Shown here piece by piece: positions 19,309 through 28,485 of a stretch of 64,000 nucleotides of DNA. A model generated the notes under the pieces. That model did no database searches. It saw only the letters and a list, made by a program, of their open reading frames with translations, and was not told where the DNA came from. This DNA is from Calditrichia bacterium (lineage in GTDB: Bacteria; Calditrichota; Calditrichia; RBG-13-44-9; J075). Numbering within the stretch: the first letter of the stretch is position 1; each line of letters opens with the position of its first letter. The stretch is taken from assembly GCA_028284905.1 (NCBI GenBank), contig JANQQU010000010.1:1-64000 (forward strand), read 5' to 3'. Both the position numbers and the translations under genes were made by a program.

Positions 19309-21099
19309 ATGAGCAGCAGTAAACAAACAATCAGCCTTTTTACCATCTTGTTTATTATTACAAGTATGTTAATTCTTGTGCCGGGCACTGCAGTCGCTAA
19401 AGGATTTTCCGGTTATTGGAATTCTACCTTCGGGCACATCAAGATAAAGGTGCAGGGAAAGCGAGTAAATGGTATTTACAGTGACGGAGAAGTAGAAGGC
19501 GAGATTAAAGGCACATTATCCGCAGATGGTAGTATGCTTAACGGAAAATGGCATGAAGGTGATCTTAAAGGAAAATTGTTTTTTCGACTGTTGCCGGGGA
19601 AAACTGCATTTACCGGACAGTGGTGGAAAGAAAATAATAGTACCGGTGGTCAATGGATTGCTGTCCGTATGGAAAAAGACCAGGTAAGCAAGCGGATCAA
19701 GGCTGCCGATTATGGGGGCACCTGGCAAACAAATTTTGGTAAAATGGAAATTGCTGTAGATGGTAACTCGGTTACCGGCAGTTTTAAAGGCCGTCTCTCC
19801 GCCGGTACGTTAAAAGGAAAAATAGATCCGAAGACGAAAGAACTTACTGCCAATTGGACGGATAAAAAACACGGCGGTACTGTTAAGCTATCATTATTGA
19901 AAGGTAAATCCGGCTTCAATGGTGAATGGTGGTTCAATGGTGGGCAATATGGCGGCGTATGGTATGGTGCTCGCACGACACAATTGTTCGGGCAAATCAG
20001 CGGCGATTGTGACGATGGCGAAGGCACATACGTTTGGACCGATGGTAGTCGCTACGAAGGCAGTTGGCAAAAGAAAAATTATCATGGACTCGGAACAACA
20101 TATAATGTCGCCGGCAAAGTGGATATGAAAGGGCTCTGGGTTGAAGGCATTTACCAGGGAATGCCACTGGGGGGCAACTACCTGAATGGTAATGGCAAAT
20201 TACAGTTACCGGATGGCGCAATCTATGACGGTGAATTTAAAGATTATATTATGAACGGCCAGGGCAAAATTACCTTTACCAATGGTGATGTTTATGAAGG
20301 TAACATTGCCGAAGGCATCCCAAATGGCGAAGGCAGCTACAGCTGGAAACAACGTGGCGATAAATATCGCGGTAGTTTCAAGAATGGTGTGCCCCATGGA
20401 GATGGCCATTATATTTTTGCCGGAGGCAGCGAGTATACTGGCAAATTCCGTAATGGAAAACGACACGGAAAAGGCATTCAAGTATGGCCGAATAAAGATC
20501 GTTATGAAGGACAGTGGAAACAGGATTTCCTAAGTGGAAAAGGCATTTACAGCTATTCTAACGGGGATGAATACAATGGTGCGTACATCAAAGGGAAGAA
20601 GTTTGATAAAGGCACTTATACTTTTGCTGACGGCACTGAAATAAACGCCCACTGGGAAAACGACCATGTGAGTCATGTGGAAGCTTCCGAAGAAGTGGGA
20701 TCAAATGGTATATCCGCGCAAGCGCCCAGATCGACGAATTATCCGTTTAACGTCGCTGAAAATCCTGCTTTACAGACAAGAAAGAAATTCGTTTATCAAG
20801 TTCGGGAAAATGTTATCCCTTCCGCTGGCAGTGCCACGCCGCTGAAGGAAATTTTTATCACCTATTATGTCGTTAGCGGGCCAGAGCGTGTCGATAAAGC
20901 CGCGGCGCTTTCCTGGGTTGCGGAAAAAACCGGCATTAGCGGCACTGGTAAATTCAGAGTAGAAACAGTGCTCGATCCGAAACATCGCATCGAACAGTTA
21001 ATGAACCGTTATCGCTATGATCTCGACGGCACCCGGGTAACATTTATTGGCGGGCAATACTTTGATTTTGCCGAATCGATTACCTTAAGCGCAAAATAA
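19309..21099 (+). CDS. Secreted MORN-repeat protein, copy 2
   Basis: A 596-residue paralogue of the preceding gene with the same order of parts: signal peptide (FIITSMLILVPGTAVA), two beta units (FSGYWNSTFGHIKIKV at about 29 and YGGTWQTNFGKMEIAV at about 131), a block of MORN repeats (DVYEGNIAEGIPNGEG, SEYTGKFRNGKRHGKG, DRYEGQWKQDFLSGKG) and the shared C-terminal domain (FVYQVRENVIPSAGS, ITYYVVSGPERVDKAAAL). The pair has diverged well beyond a recent duplication. Ribosome site AAAGGA is good. Its terminator follows. The unknown C-terminal domain may be the functional end, with MORN repeats as spacer or scaffold. Confidence 0.85.
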   Translation: MSSSKQTISLFTILFIITSMLILVPGTAVAKGFSGYWNSTFGHIKIKVQGKRVNGIYSDGEVEGEIKGTLSADGSMLNGKWHEGDLKGKLFFRLLPGKTAFTGQWWKENNSTGGQWIAVRMEKDQVSKRIKAADYGGTWQTNFGKMEIAVDGNSVTGSFKGRLSAGTLKGKIDPKTKELTANWTDKKHGGTVKLSLLKGKSGFNGEWWFNGGQYGGVWYGARTTQLFGQISGDCDDGEGTYVWTDGSRYEGSWQKKNYHGLGTTYNVAGKVDMKGLWVEGIYQGMPLGGNYLNGNGKLQLPDGAIYDGEFKDYIMNGQGKITFTNGDVYEGNIAEGIPNGEGSYSWKQRGDKYRGSFKNGVPHGDGHYIFAGGSEYTGKFRNGKRHGKGIQVWPNKDRYEGQWKQDFLSGKGIYSYSNGDEYNGAYIKGKKFDKGTYTFADGTEINAHWENDHVSHVEASEEVGSNGISAQAPRSTNYPFNVAENPALQTRKKFVYQVRENVIPSAGSATPLKEIFITYYVVSGPERVDKAAALSWVAEKTGISGTGKFRVETVLDPKHRIEQLMNRYRYDLDGTRVTFIGGQYFDFAESITLSAK

Positions 21100-21159
21100 T
21101 TTTGTGAATTTGGAATAGACAAGATAAAGTTTCTCGATTACCCTCCTCAACATCTTTGG

Positions 21160-21193
21160 CGCCTTGCACTTTTGTGTAAGGCGTTCATTTTTT
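21160..21193 (+). terminator. Intrinsic terminator after MORN copy 2
   Basis: Arms CGCCTTGCAC and GTGTAAGGCG (one G-T pair) with a TTTT loop, then GTTCATTTTTT. It closes the MORN unit. The rest of the 330-base gap up to 21429 is AT-rich and presumably holds the promoter of the phosphatase-kinase operon; I could not pick -35/-10 boxes with confidence. Confidence 0.85.
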
Positions 21194-21429
21194 ACCAACT
21201 TTCCATTCCGTTTTCCATATTTAGTTAGATGATAAAAAGTCTCGGTGTGGATTCAATAAATTGGATGGGGCAAAATATTTCTGAAAAGTGCTGTTTTGAC
21301 CCATTTATTCGCGTTGAAATTAAAAAAATAATATTGCCAAATCTTGCAAGATCAATTGTTTAATCCTAATTTATAACGTATCTTCGAAAATAATGAAAAT
21401 TATCTGAATCTTTAGTAAAAGGTGATTCA

Positions 21430-22740
21430 ATGACGCTTTCCCCGGATCAAAAGAAACTGGAGCGACTGGAGAAGGAAAACGTTCGCTTAAAACGCGCGAT
21501 CGAAGAGCTTTCTGTGTTGAATGAGATTTCTACCGCGATTAATTCCACTATGACCAAAGATGCCATTGTTGATTTAGTGGTTCAAAAATGTATGCGTCAC
21601 TTAAAGGTCGAACAGGCAGCCGTCCAGTTATTAGATCCGAAAGAAGAGGAAGAAGCGCAGCAATTGAAAACCATGGTGCGTCATGTAGATATTTCCGATA
21701 GTCAGATTCTGCCGTTTCGCCTGAATACCGAATTAACCGGTTGGATGTTAATTCATCAGGAACCATTACTGGTAAACGACTTTGCCGCTGATGAAAGATT
21801 CGGGAAATATGTTGATGGCGACCTGTCGATTAAATCCCTGTTAAGCGTTCCGCTGGTGATAAAAGGACATATGATTGGCTTGCTTACCGCCTTCAACAAG
21901 CATGCGAACAATGGCTTCGACCGGGAAGATCAGCGCTTGCTCTCGATTATCGCCACCCAATCTGCGCATGTGATCGAAAATGCCCGCTTGCTGGAAGAAG
22001 AGAAAGCACTAATGCGCATACGCGAAGAAGTACGCATGGCCCATGATATCCAGAGTAATTTGCTGCCGGCAGAAGCCCCACAAGTCCCGGGTTATGACAT
22101 TGCCGGCTTTAGTATTCCTGCCCGGGAAGTCGGGGGAGATTTATTTGATTTTATTCCCCTGAACGAGAAAGAGTTGGCATTTTCTCTTGGCGATGTAACC
22201 GGAAAGGGGTTTCCCGCGGCAATGTTAATGGCGAACACGCACGCCGCCATTCGTAGCCAGACCCTCGCATTGGATAAAATTGACTTAAGTATCGGCCGGG
22301 CAAATAATTTAATGTGCCAGAGTACCGGCAGTGGAAAATTTGTGACTTTGTTCTTCGGCGTATTAAACCCGGAAACACATACCCTGAACTTTTGTAATGC
22401 CGGTCATGACGATCCGATTTTGGTATCGCCGGAAGGGGAAATCAGCCGTTTAAAAACCGGGGGAATTGTCCTCGGCTTTATGCCAAATTATCAATTTAGT
22501 GAAGAAGAAATTACAGTCCCGAAAGGTACTCGCCTGGTCATTTCTTCCGATGGCATTACCGAGGCGATGAATGACAAAGAAGAAGAGTTTGGCGAAGAAC
22601 GTTTGCAGGAATTAATTCTGGAAAATCGAAATAAGTCTTCCCAGGAGCTTATAGACCTTGTTTTTGCGGCAGTGAAATTGCACAGTACTGGCGTGCCGCA
22701 ATCAGATGATATGACCATGGTAGTTGTCACCCGGGAGTAA
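21430..22740 (+). CDS. GAF-domain SpoIIE/RsbU-type protein phosphatase (PP2C)
   Basis: A 436-residue cytoplasmic protein. Residues 8-35 form a short coiled coil (LERLEKENVRLKRAIEEL), residues about 40-190 a GAF sensor domain (KDAIVDLVVQKCMRHLKVEQ, SLLSVPLVIKGHMIGLLTAF), and residues about 200-436 a PP2C/SpoIIE phosphatase. Metal-binding residues are present: GGD at Asp237 (EVGGDLFDF) and SDG at Asp374, with GDVTGKGFPAAM and NAGHDDP between. Such enzymes dephosphorylate anti-anti-sigma (STAS) proteins in partner-switching pathways; no STAS or anti-sigma gene is present here. The kinase gene starts 5 bases later, so the two are translationally linked and may act on each other or on a shared target. 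Confidence 0.94.
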   Translation: MTLSPDQKKLERLEKENVRLKRAIEELSVLNEISTAINSTMTKDAIVDLVVQKCMRHLKVEQAAVQLLDPKEEEEAQQLKTMVRHVDISDSQILPFRLNTELTGWMLIHQEPLLVNDFAADERFGKYVDGDLSIKSLLSVPLVIKGHMIGLLTAFNKHANNGFDREDQRLLSIIATQSAHVIENARLLEEEKALMRIREEVRMAHDIQSNLLPAEAPQVPGYDIAGFSIPAREVGGDLFDFIPLNEKELAFSLGDVTGKGFPAAMLMANTHAAIRSQTLALDKIDLSIGRANNLMCQSTGSGKFVTLFFGVLNPETHTLNFCNAGHDDPILVSPEGEISRLKTGGIVLGFMPNYQFSEEEITVPKGTRLVISSDGITEAMNDKEEEFGEERLQELILENRNKSSQELIDLVFAAVKLHSTGVPQSDDMTMVVVTRE

Positions 22741-22745
22741 AGCCG

Positions 22746-25334
22746 ATGATCGGTCAAACCCTGCTGCAATACCACATCCTCGAAAAGATAGGCGAAGGCG
22801 GAATGGGCATTGTTTACAAAGCCCGTGATAACCGTTTAAATCGTGATGTCGCCATCAAATTCCTTCCCCAGGCGACTGCCAATGTAGAAGAAGATCGCCA
22901 GCGTTTTATGTTGGAGGCGCAGGCAGCCGCGGCACTTAATCATCCGAATATCACCACTATACATGCAATTGAACAGTCTGAAGAGACGCTCTTTATCGTT
23001 ATGGAATATATCGAGGGGCAGGAGCTAGCGTCCTTCATTACCCGTCCTGCTAACGCTGAATCGGCTGATCAGGAATCCGCTTTGTTGCCGCTAAAGGACT
23101 TCTCGCGAATTGCAGCCCAAATTGTGGAAGGCCTGGGAGCTGCTCATCAACAGGGCATTGTTCATCGTGATATTAAAAGTGCCAACATTATGCTGCAAAA
23201 AGATCAGCGGGTAAAGATCATGGATTTTGGCCTGGCAAAGATTGAAGGCAGTAAGGGCATCACAGAAAAGAACACGACAATGGGGACGCTGGCATTCATG
23301 TCCCCGGAGCAATTGAAAGGGGAAACACTCACCCATAAAACCGATATCTGGTCGCTGGGGGTGTTGATGTACGAAATGATTAGCGGGCGTCTCCCTTTTA
23401 AGGAGGAATATCCTCAGGCAGCGATGTATGCGATCCTTAATGAGTCACCAGCCCCGCTTGACTCATATAGGCCGGATGTTCCATCAGCACTAAATGATTT
23501 AATTATGGATTGCCTGCAAAAAGATCCTGCGGATAGACCGGAGGATATGGCAGCTATTCTCGCGGTTTTGAAAATCTCATCCGGCGATCAGGAAGGGACT
23601 GATCAGCGTGAGTCCGCTCTTCCCCCGAAAGCAAATTATAATAGAAAGAAAATCTTACAATGGGCATTAACAGGCGTGGGATTTGCCGGATTATTGCTGC
23701 TTTCTTTTTGGCTAAGAACGCTTATGCAACCGGATATCCCGGAGAAAAAAGACATCCTTGTATTACCCTTTAATAATCTGAGTGAGCATCCGGCAGATCA
23801 AACATACTGTGATGGTCTGATGGAAGTTCTCAGCAGCAAATTAAGCGAAATGGAGCAGTTTCAAGATGCCTTTTGGGTGGTGCCGCCCAGCGAAGTGAGG
23901 CGATTGAAAATTAACAGTGCAGCAGAAGCGCGGGATCATTTCGGCGTGAATCTGGTAATTAACGGCAGCTTACAACAAATTTCAAATCGACGGCAGTTGA
24001 CGCTGACCCTTATCAATGCGAAAACATTGCGTCAAATGAACTCGCGGGTAATTGCTGCAGGATTTTTAAGTGTGGATTTTCAGGAAGTGGTTATCGAAAA
24101 TCTTGCCGGTTTACTCGGCATTGACATTCCCGAATCGAACTTTCGGGTATTAAAAGCCGGCCATACAGAAACACCCGTCGCATACCTTTTTTATGTGAAA
24201 GGGAAAGGATTTTTGCAAAATTACAGCGAATTGGATAATATCAATAATGCCATTGATATGTTTAATCAAGCGCTGGAAAAAGACGATCGATACGCCCTTG
24301 CTTATGCCGGATTAGGGGAAGCCTACTGGCGGAAATTTGTCCATACCCGAAATGCTGACTGGATAGAAAAAGCGATTCATAATTGCCGGCAAGCATTGAC
24401 TTTGAGTGAATTGTTGATTGGCGCGCATATCAGCCTGGGGATGATCTATCGTGGCACTGGCGAATACGCGTTAGCGGAAAAGTCGCTGCTGCAGGCGTTA
24501 GATCTGGATCCATTCAATTCCCTGGCTTATAAAGAGCTCGCTGGTGTTTATAGCAAACAGGGAAAGAATGAAACGGTCGAATCGACTTATCTGAAAGCGA
24601 TTGAACTAAAACCCAATTACTGGGCAAATTATTATGACTTGGCACGTTTTTACTATAAACTGGGAAAATTTCAACTCGCTGCGGATAACTATTTGATCGT
24701 TACGAAACTGTCGCCACTGAATTATCGGGCCTATCGTAATCTGGGCGGCTGTTACTTGATTTTGGAAAAATACGACGCTGCAGTTGAAGCATTGGAGCGC
24801 TCTATTGAAATCAAGGAAAATTATGGGGCTTATGCCAATCTTGGCGCCCTGCATTTTATCCGGGAAGATTACCAGGCTGCGGCTGATAAATATGTAAAAG
24901 CGCTCTCATTTAATGATAGAAATTATCAGATTTGGGGAAATCTGGCCTCTTGTTATGATTGGCTAAAAGCAGACCCGGAAAAAACCAGAGGCACCTTTCA
25001 AAAGGCACTTGAGATGGCGGAAAAAGCCTTAGCGGTAAATCCGAAAGATGCCAATATTTTAACGGATATTGCCAGTTATCATGCGTCACTGGAAAATATG
25101 AGAGAGGCAACTGATACAATCGGGAAAGCGTTAGCTCTAATGCCGGATGAAATAGAAATTCAGTTTAAGGCTGCGGAGGTTTTTGCCCTGAGTGGGAACC
25201 TGGATAGCAGCTGGACTTATATCGAAAAAGTGTTGGCGAAAGGGTATTCCCGTGAGAAGATTATTCGCTCGCCGGCACTACAGCTTCGCTTATCAGAAGA
25301 CCCTCGTTTTCAAGCACTGGTCAATTCACCATAA
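22746..25334 (+). CDS. Membrane Ser/Thr protein kinase with TolB-like and TPR region
   Basis: An 862-residue protein. Residues 9-275 are a complete Hanks-type kinase: Gly loop G16-E-G-G-M-G21, Lys38 in VAIK, HRD with Asp142, DFG with Asp160, and SPE. One membrane span lies near 303-322 (WALTGVGFAGLLLLSFWL). Outside or beyond it come a TolB-N/FlgO-like domain (ILVLPFNNLSEHPADQTYCD, about 335-460) and at least eight TPR repeats from about 475 to the end (YALAYAGLGEAYWRKF, YRAYRNLGGCYLILEKY). This layout is known from large bacterial sensor kinases in which the TPR half binds partners. Its ribosome site GGGAG overlaps the end of the phosphatase gene. Likely active; substrates unknown. Confidence 0.95.
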   Translation: MIGQTLLQYHILEKIGEGGMGIVYKARDNRLNRDVAIKFLPQATANVEEDRQRFMLEAQAAAALNHPNITTIHAIEQSEETLFIVMEYIEGQELASFITRPANAESADQESALLPLKDFSRIAAQIVEGLGAAHQQGIVHRDIKSANIMLQKDQRVKIMDFGLAKIEGSKGITEKNTTMGTLAFMSPEQLKGETLTHKTDIWSLGVLMYEMISGRLPFKEEYPQAAMYAILNESPAPLDSYRPDVPSALNDLIMDCLQKDPADRPEDMAAILAVLKISSGDQEGTDQRESALPPKANYNRKKILQWALTGVGFAGLLLLSFWLRTLMQPDIPEKKDILVLPFNNLSEHPADQTYCDGLMEVLSSKLSEMEQFQDAFWVVPPSEVRRLKINSAAEARDHFGVNLVINGSLQQISNRRQLTLTLINAKTLRQMNSRVIAAGFLSVDFQEVVIENLAGLLGIDIPESNFRVLKAGHTETPVAYLFYVKGKGFLQNYSELDNINNAIDMFNQALEKDDRYALAYAGLGEAYWRKFVHTRNADWIEKAIHNCRQALTLSELLIGAHISLGMIYRGTGEYALAEKSLLQALDLDPFNSLAYKELAGVYSKQGKNETVESTYLKAIELKPNYWANYYDLARFYYKLGKFQLAADNYLIVTKLSPLNYRAYRNLGGCYLILEKYDAAVEALERSIEIKENYGAYANLGALHFIREDYQAAADKYVKALSFNDRNYQIWGNLASCYDWLKADPEKTRGTFQKALEMAEKALAVNPKDANILTDIASYHASLENMREATDTIGKALALMPDEIEIQFKAAEVFALSGNLDSSWTYIEKVLAKGYSREKIIRSPALQLRLSEDPRFQALVNSP

Positions 25335-25364
25335 TCATCAGTTATATGAAGAGAGGATTTAGTT

Positions 25365-25772
25365 ATGGCAAAAGTTTCGAACAGGATTACCACCATAACC
25401 GTGCAAACCAGGGATGGCAACAATAGTGCACAGTTGGATCCAACGCCTGTGTCGGTAAGAAGAGGCGCGCCAGTAGTTTTCACAACAGCGCATCTCGGTA
25501 ACCGCCCGCCTTTTATAGTGGTGCATTTCTCTAATGATTTGTTTTGTGGAAACCCGGATAACTCGGATATCGGCAGCGCCGCTGACCAAGCTTCGATTCA
25601 GCAAATTCAATTGAAACCGGGCGAAAAAGAAACAGTGTGGGTGTGTAAAAAGGCTGGCAATGGCACGCTGAAAGTCACCCTATACAAAAAGGGTGTTCGG
25701 CCGGGGAGTGGGGGCGATGGCACCCATGCGGCAACATCTCCGGTGATTATTGTTGATGACGATGATGATTAA
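25365..25772 (+). CDS. Small acidic-tailed hypothetical protein
   Basis: A 135-residue protein without a signal peptide, rich in beta strands (ITTITVQTRDGNN, TPVSVRRGAPVVFTTAHLG, NGTLKVTLYKKGV), with Cys60 and Cys92 and an Asp tail (VIIVDDDDD). The strand pattern and the phrase QLKPGEKETVWVCKKAG suggest a small beta sandwich of the cupredoxin or Ig type, but no metal ligand set is clear. Good ribosome site (AGAGGA). It lies 30 bases after the kinase gene and is very probably its co-transcribed partner or substrate. No family recognised. Confidence 0.78.
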   Translation: MAKVSNRITTITVQTRDGNNSAQLDPTPVSVRRGAPVVFTTAHLGNRPPFIVVHFSNDLFCGNPDNSDIGSAADQASIQQIQLKPGEKETVWVCKKAGNGTLKVTLYKKGVRPGSGGDGTHAATSPVIIVDDDDD

Positions 25773-25775
25773 ACG

Positions 25776-25806
25776 AAAACAGCCACAATAAGAGTATTGC
25801 GGCTGT
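25776..25806 (-). terminator. Probable terminator of the M48 protease gene
   Basis: ACAGCC-A-CAAT pairs with ATTG-C-GGCTGT around a 6-base loop. On the minus strand the stem is followed by TTTTCGTTT, fitting an intrinsic terminator 25 bases after the protease stop. It may also act weakly on the plus-strand operon that converges here. Confidence 0.7.
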
Positions 25807-25831
25807 TCGCTGTTTGAAAGAATGTCGATTA

Positions 25832-26800
25832 CTACGTTGAGAAACCAAGCATATACCAGCGCGGCTGGCGCCTGATGCCCGGGAAAGAGTGAAACATCGT
25901 TAAGTCTTCCCGTGGGCTGCTGGGGCGCTCTAAAGGCGTATGTTTGCTACGTAAAGACAAGAGGCGCTCTACCCGCTCTTTCGTGGGCGGATGGGTGCGC
26001 AGCAATGCAGATGATGGCATCCGCCTCGCCGGGAAGAAAAACCGCCGAAAAAAACCAGTCTGGTAGTACTCCAGCTTTTTCAACGCAGCAGCGAGACCTT
26101 CCGGATCCCCGGTAAGGGTGGCTGCACCAAGATCTGCATTAAACTCCCTGGTGCGGGAAAGTGCCAGCTGTAACAGGTTACTGAGGGTTGGCGCTGCGAT
26201 CAGGGTCAGGATCGCCAGCCAGGAAATGGTTGACTGTCCCAGTAACATCAACGGGAGATTGAAGATCAGCAGAATCTGCCCAAGCATCGACAGCATCCCG
26301 GTCATTCTACCAATCATATTGGCAATGCCCATTACTCGAATATCATTGTTGCGGATATGGCTCATTTCATGGGCCAGCACCCCGGTAAGCTCACGCATAT
26401 TTAGTCGTTTGATCAAAGCATCGGTAACTGCAATGGCGGCATTGTTCCGCTGACCGATCGCAAATGCGTTCATGATATTACTGGGAATATAGTATAAGTT
26501 TGGTGCCTTCCCCAGGCCAGCCCGCCGGGCGAGTTCCTGGATAATGTTATATAATTCCGGGGCCTGATGAATCTGCAGCAAGCGGGCCTTGTGCATCCGC
26601 AAAATAAATTGTGGTGAAATACCCGGACTGAGCCAAAGCATGATCCCACCGAAGACAATTGCCCAGATAATTCCTTCCACACCAGCAAAGAGATAGCCGA
26701 GCAATGCGGTTACCAGTGCCATTCCACTGAGTATCAAAGCGGTATGCAGCATGTTGTTAATGGTATGATTAACTATTTTTTCCTGCTGTAAGTAAAACAT
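25832..26800 (-). CDS. htpX: HtpX-type M48 zinc metalloprotease
   Basis: A 322-residue membrane protease. Two N-terminal spans (about 18-57: LILSGMALVTALLGYLF and IIWAIVFGGIMLW) precede the zinc site HEMSH (His144, Glu145, His148). Two more hydrophobic segments follow (about 170-210), then the third-ligand region ALSRTREFNADLGAA with the E-x-x-x-D pattern. HtpX degrades misfolded membrane proteins from the cytosolic side. It is somewhat longer than typical HtpX through a C-terminal basic tail (KHTPLERPSSPREDLTMFHS to the end). It faces the kinase operon tail to tail and is separated by about 200 bases from the ABC permease gene downstream in the window. Confidence 0.9.
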   Translation of the reverse strand: MFYLQQEKIVNHTINNMLHTALILSGMALVTALLGYLFAGVEGIIWAIVFGGIMLWLSPGISPQFILRMHKARLLQIHQAPELYNIIQELARRAGLGKAPNLYYIPSNIMNAFAIGQRNNAAIAVTDALIKRLNMRELTGVLAHEMSHIRNNDIRVMGIANMIGRMTGMLSMLGQILLIFNLPLMLLGQSTISWLAILTLIAAPTLSNLLQLALSRTREFNADLGAATLTGDPEGLAAALKKLEYYQTGFFRRFFFPARRMPSSALLRTHPPTKERVERLLSLRSKHTPLERPSSPREDLTMFHSFPGIRRQPRWYMLGFST

Positions 26801-26998
26801 CTATTCACATCCTTTATTCTCGTTAGTTAATAGTTACTGCTCATTATTATAACGAATGGGAGTGCAAAACAGTTTCATTCAGTAAGCAGGATTTCGGGAG
26901 GCGAGGAGAAAAATCGACGAAATAATGATACTATTTTTCGGAATCCTATCCCCGAAAGTATCTGACTACTTTCGGGGACAGTTCTGGAGATGCCTATA

Positions 26999-28468
26999 TT
27001 AGCGTACATCATAGCGGATGAATCCGCTGAATGCGCCGGCGAACGCAATTAGGGTAAAGAAAATCAGTAAAGCGAGGTCGGTCATTGCTGGCGTGATGGC
27101 CGCCGAGTATGAATGTCTTGGATCTTCAAAGCGGGGAACTTCACTGAGATCAAGGCTTTTCGTGTCAATGTCGCCAGTATCGATGTTCACGCCGGTTTCG
27201 CTACTGATGCTGATGCGAAATCCGCCATGCTGGCCGGAATCCTCCAGCTTTTTGTTGACAAAACCGTTGAAGGCAGTGCGATAATCCCGCATGGCATCTT
27301 CGTAACGATTCTTCAGGTTGATATCCGTTGCAGCGAGATTCATCATCGCCAGCTGATAGGCGGAAGCCGGTGAAACGCGCGAGAGAAGAAAGGCCAGCTT
27401 TTCCTGGGCCGCCCGACGGTTACGCAAGTCTTCCTGAAGCTTACGGCCGTATTCGGAAATGTCTGCCTGAACATTCTTCATTTCAGCATCGTCTTCTTCC
27501 ATCCAACTCCACATCTTTTCTTCTTCATATGCTTCACGATCTTCTGGAGATAATCCTTCCATTGCTGCATTACGCTTCTCATATCTCTCCGAGATCAATG
27601 CACTATGCTGATCCCAGCGTTCCTGGCTGAACTTGGCATGCTTGCTTTCTATCTCCGCGACGGTTGGAACAGATTGTACCTGTCCGGCAAGCATAACACC
27701 CGCCCGGGGAATGATGAGTACCAAGGTTACCCAGGCAACCAAAAGGATCAGAAATGAGCTTGAAGAAGAACGGGTAAGGGCAGAAACCATCAGACCAAAT
27801 GCAATGAAGAAAGTAAAGAATAACAGGGAAAATCCCAGCATGGTGATGATCTTTGCCCAATGGACACCGGTCAACGGCAGATTATAGAGCATTACCAACA
27901 GCAGACCGATGAGAATAGGGATCAATAACGGAATTACCAATCCCAGCCAGGCGCCAATAAATTTAGAAAGAATATAGGTCACTTTCGGGACCGGATTGGC
28001 AAAAGTGAGTTTCAAAGTGCCTTGTTCCCGTTCGCCATTTATAGCATCATATGTGAAGAGTATTGCCAGCAATGATAGGGCAATCTGCACAATGAAAGTG
28101 AAATCGATAAAGCGAAACACCGCAAATATTGGATCATCGGAATAGTTGCTGCGACGGAGCTTAATTTCCTCCCATCTGCTGATGCCAGTCATGCGGCCGA
28201 CGTCATAATGAATGCCGGAGACAAAGATTTGCATGGGATCCGGCTGACGAAAAACCCGGGTATCAAAACTTCCCCAGGAAGTTGATTCTGCCATTTCCTG
28301 ATCGTTCAACTGCACGGCGGTTTCATATTGGCGAACCGCACCGCGATATTCCTGGATACCGATGAAAATACTCAGCAGGATCAATACCGCGCAAGTGCCG
28401 AAGGTGGCAGTGAATTTCGGACTGGCGATAATCATTTTCAGTTCTTTATAAATAAGCGTTTTAAGCAT
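26999..28468 (-). CDS. ABC-2 type transporter permease, paralogue B
   Basis: A 489-residue permease: an N-terminal span (TFGTCAVLILLSIFIGIQ), a periplasmic segment, a block of spans (about 135-265, including IALSLLAILFTYDAINGERE and VAWVTLVLIIPRAGVM), a second large charged helical periplasmic segment (about 270-440) and a last span (LALLIFFTLIAFAGAFSGFI). NGEREQGTLKLTFANPVPK is the cytoplasmic coupling segment typical of ABC2_membrane_2 permeases. It is the last gene of a five-gene minus-strand run (PDZ, adaptor/NEW3, ATPase, permease A, permease B), 17 bases after permease A, with which it shares the whole layout and surely pairs as a heterodimer. Confidence 0.88.
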   Translation of the reverse strand: MLKTLIYKELKMIIASPKFTATFGTCAVLILLSIFIGIQEYRGAVRQYETAVQLNDQEMAESTSWGSFDTRVFRQPDPMQIFVSGIHYDVGRMTGISRWEEIKLRRSNYSDDPIFAVFRFIDFTFIVQIALSLLAILFTYDAINGEREQGTLKLTFANPVPKVTYILSKFIGAWLGLVIPLLIPILIGLLLVMLYNLPLTGVHWAKIITMLGFSLLFFTFFIAFGLMVSALTRSSSSSFLILLVAWVTLVLIIPRAGVMLAGQVQSVPTVAEIESKHAKFSQERWDQHSALISERYEKRNAAMEGLSPEDREAYEEEKMWSWMEEDDAEMKNVQADISEYGRKLQEDLRNRRAAQEKLAFLLSRVSPASAYQLAMMNLAATDINLKNRYEDAMRDYRTAFNGFVNKKLEDSGQHGGFRISISSETGVNIDTGDIDTKSLDLSEVPRFEDPRHSYSAAITPAMTDLALLIFFTLIAFAGAFSGFIRYDVR

Positions 28469-28485
28469 GGTTTTTACCTACTGTT

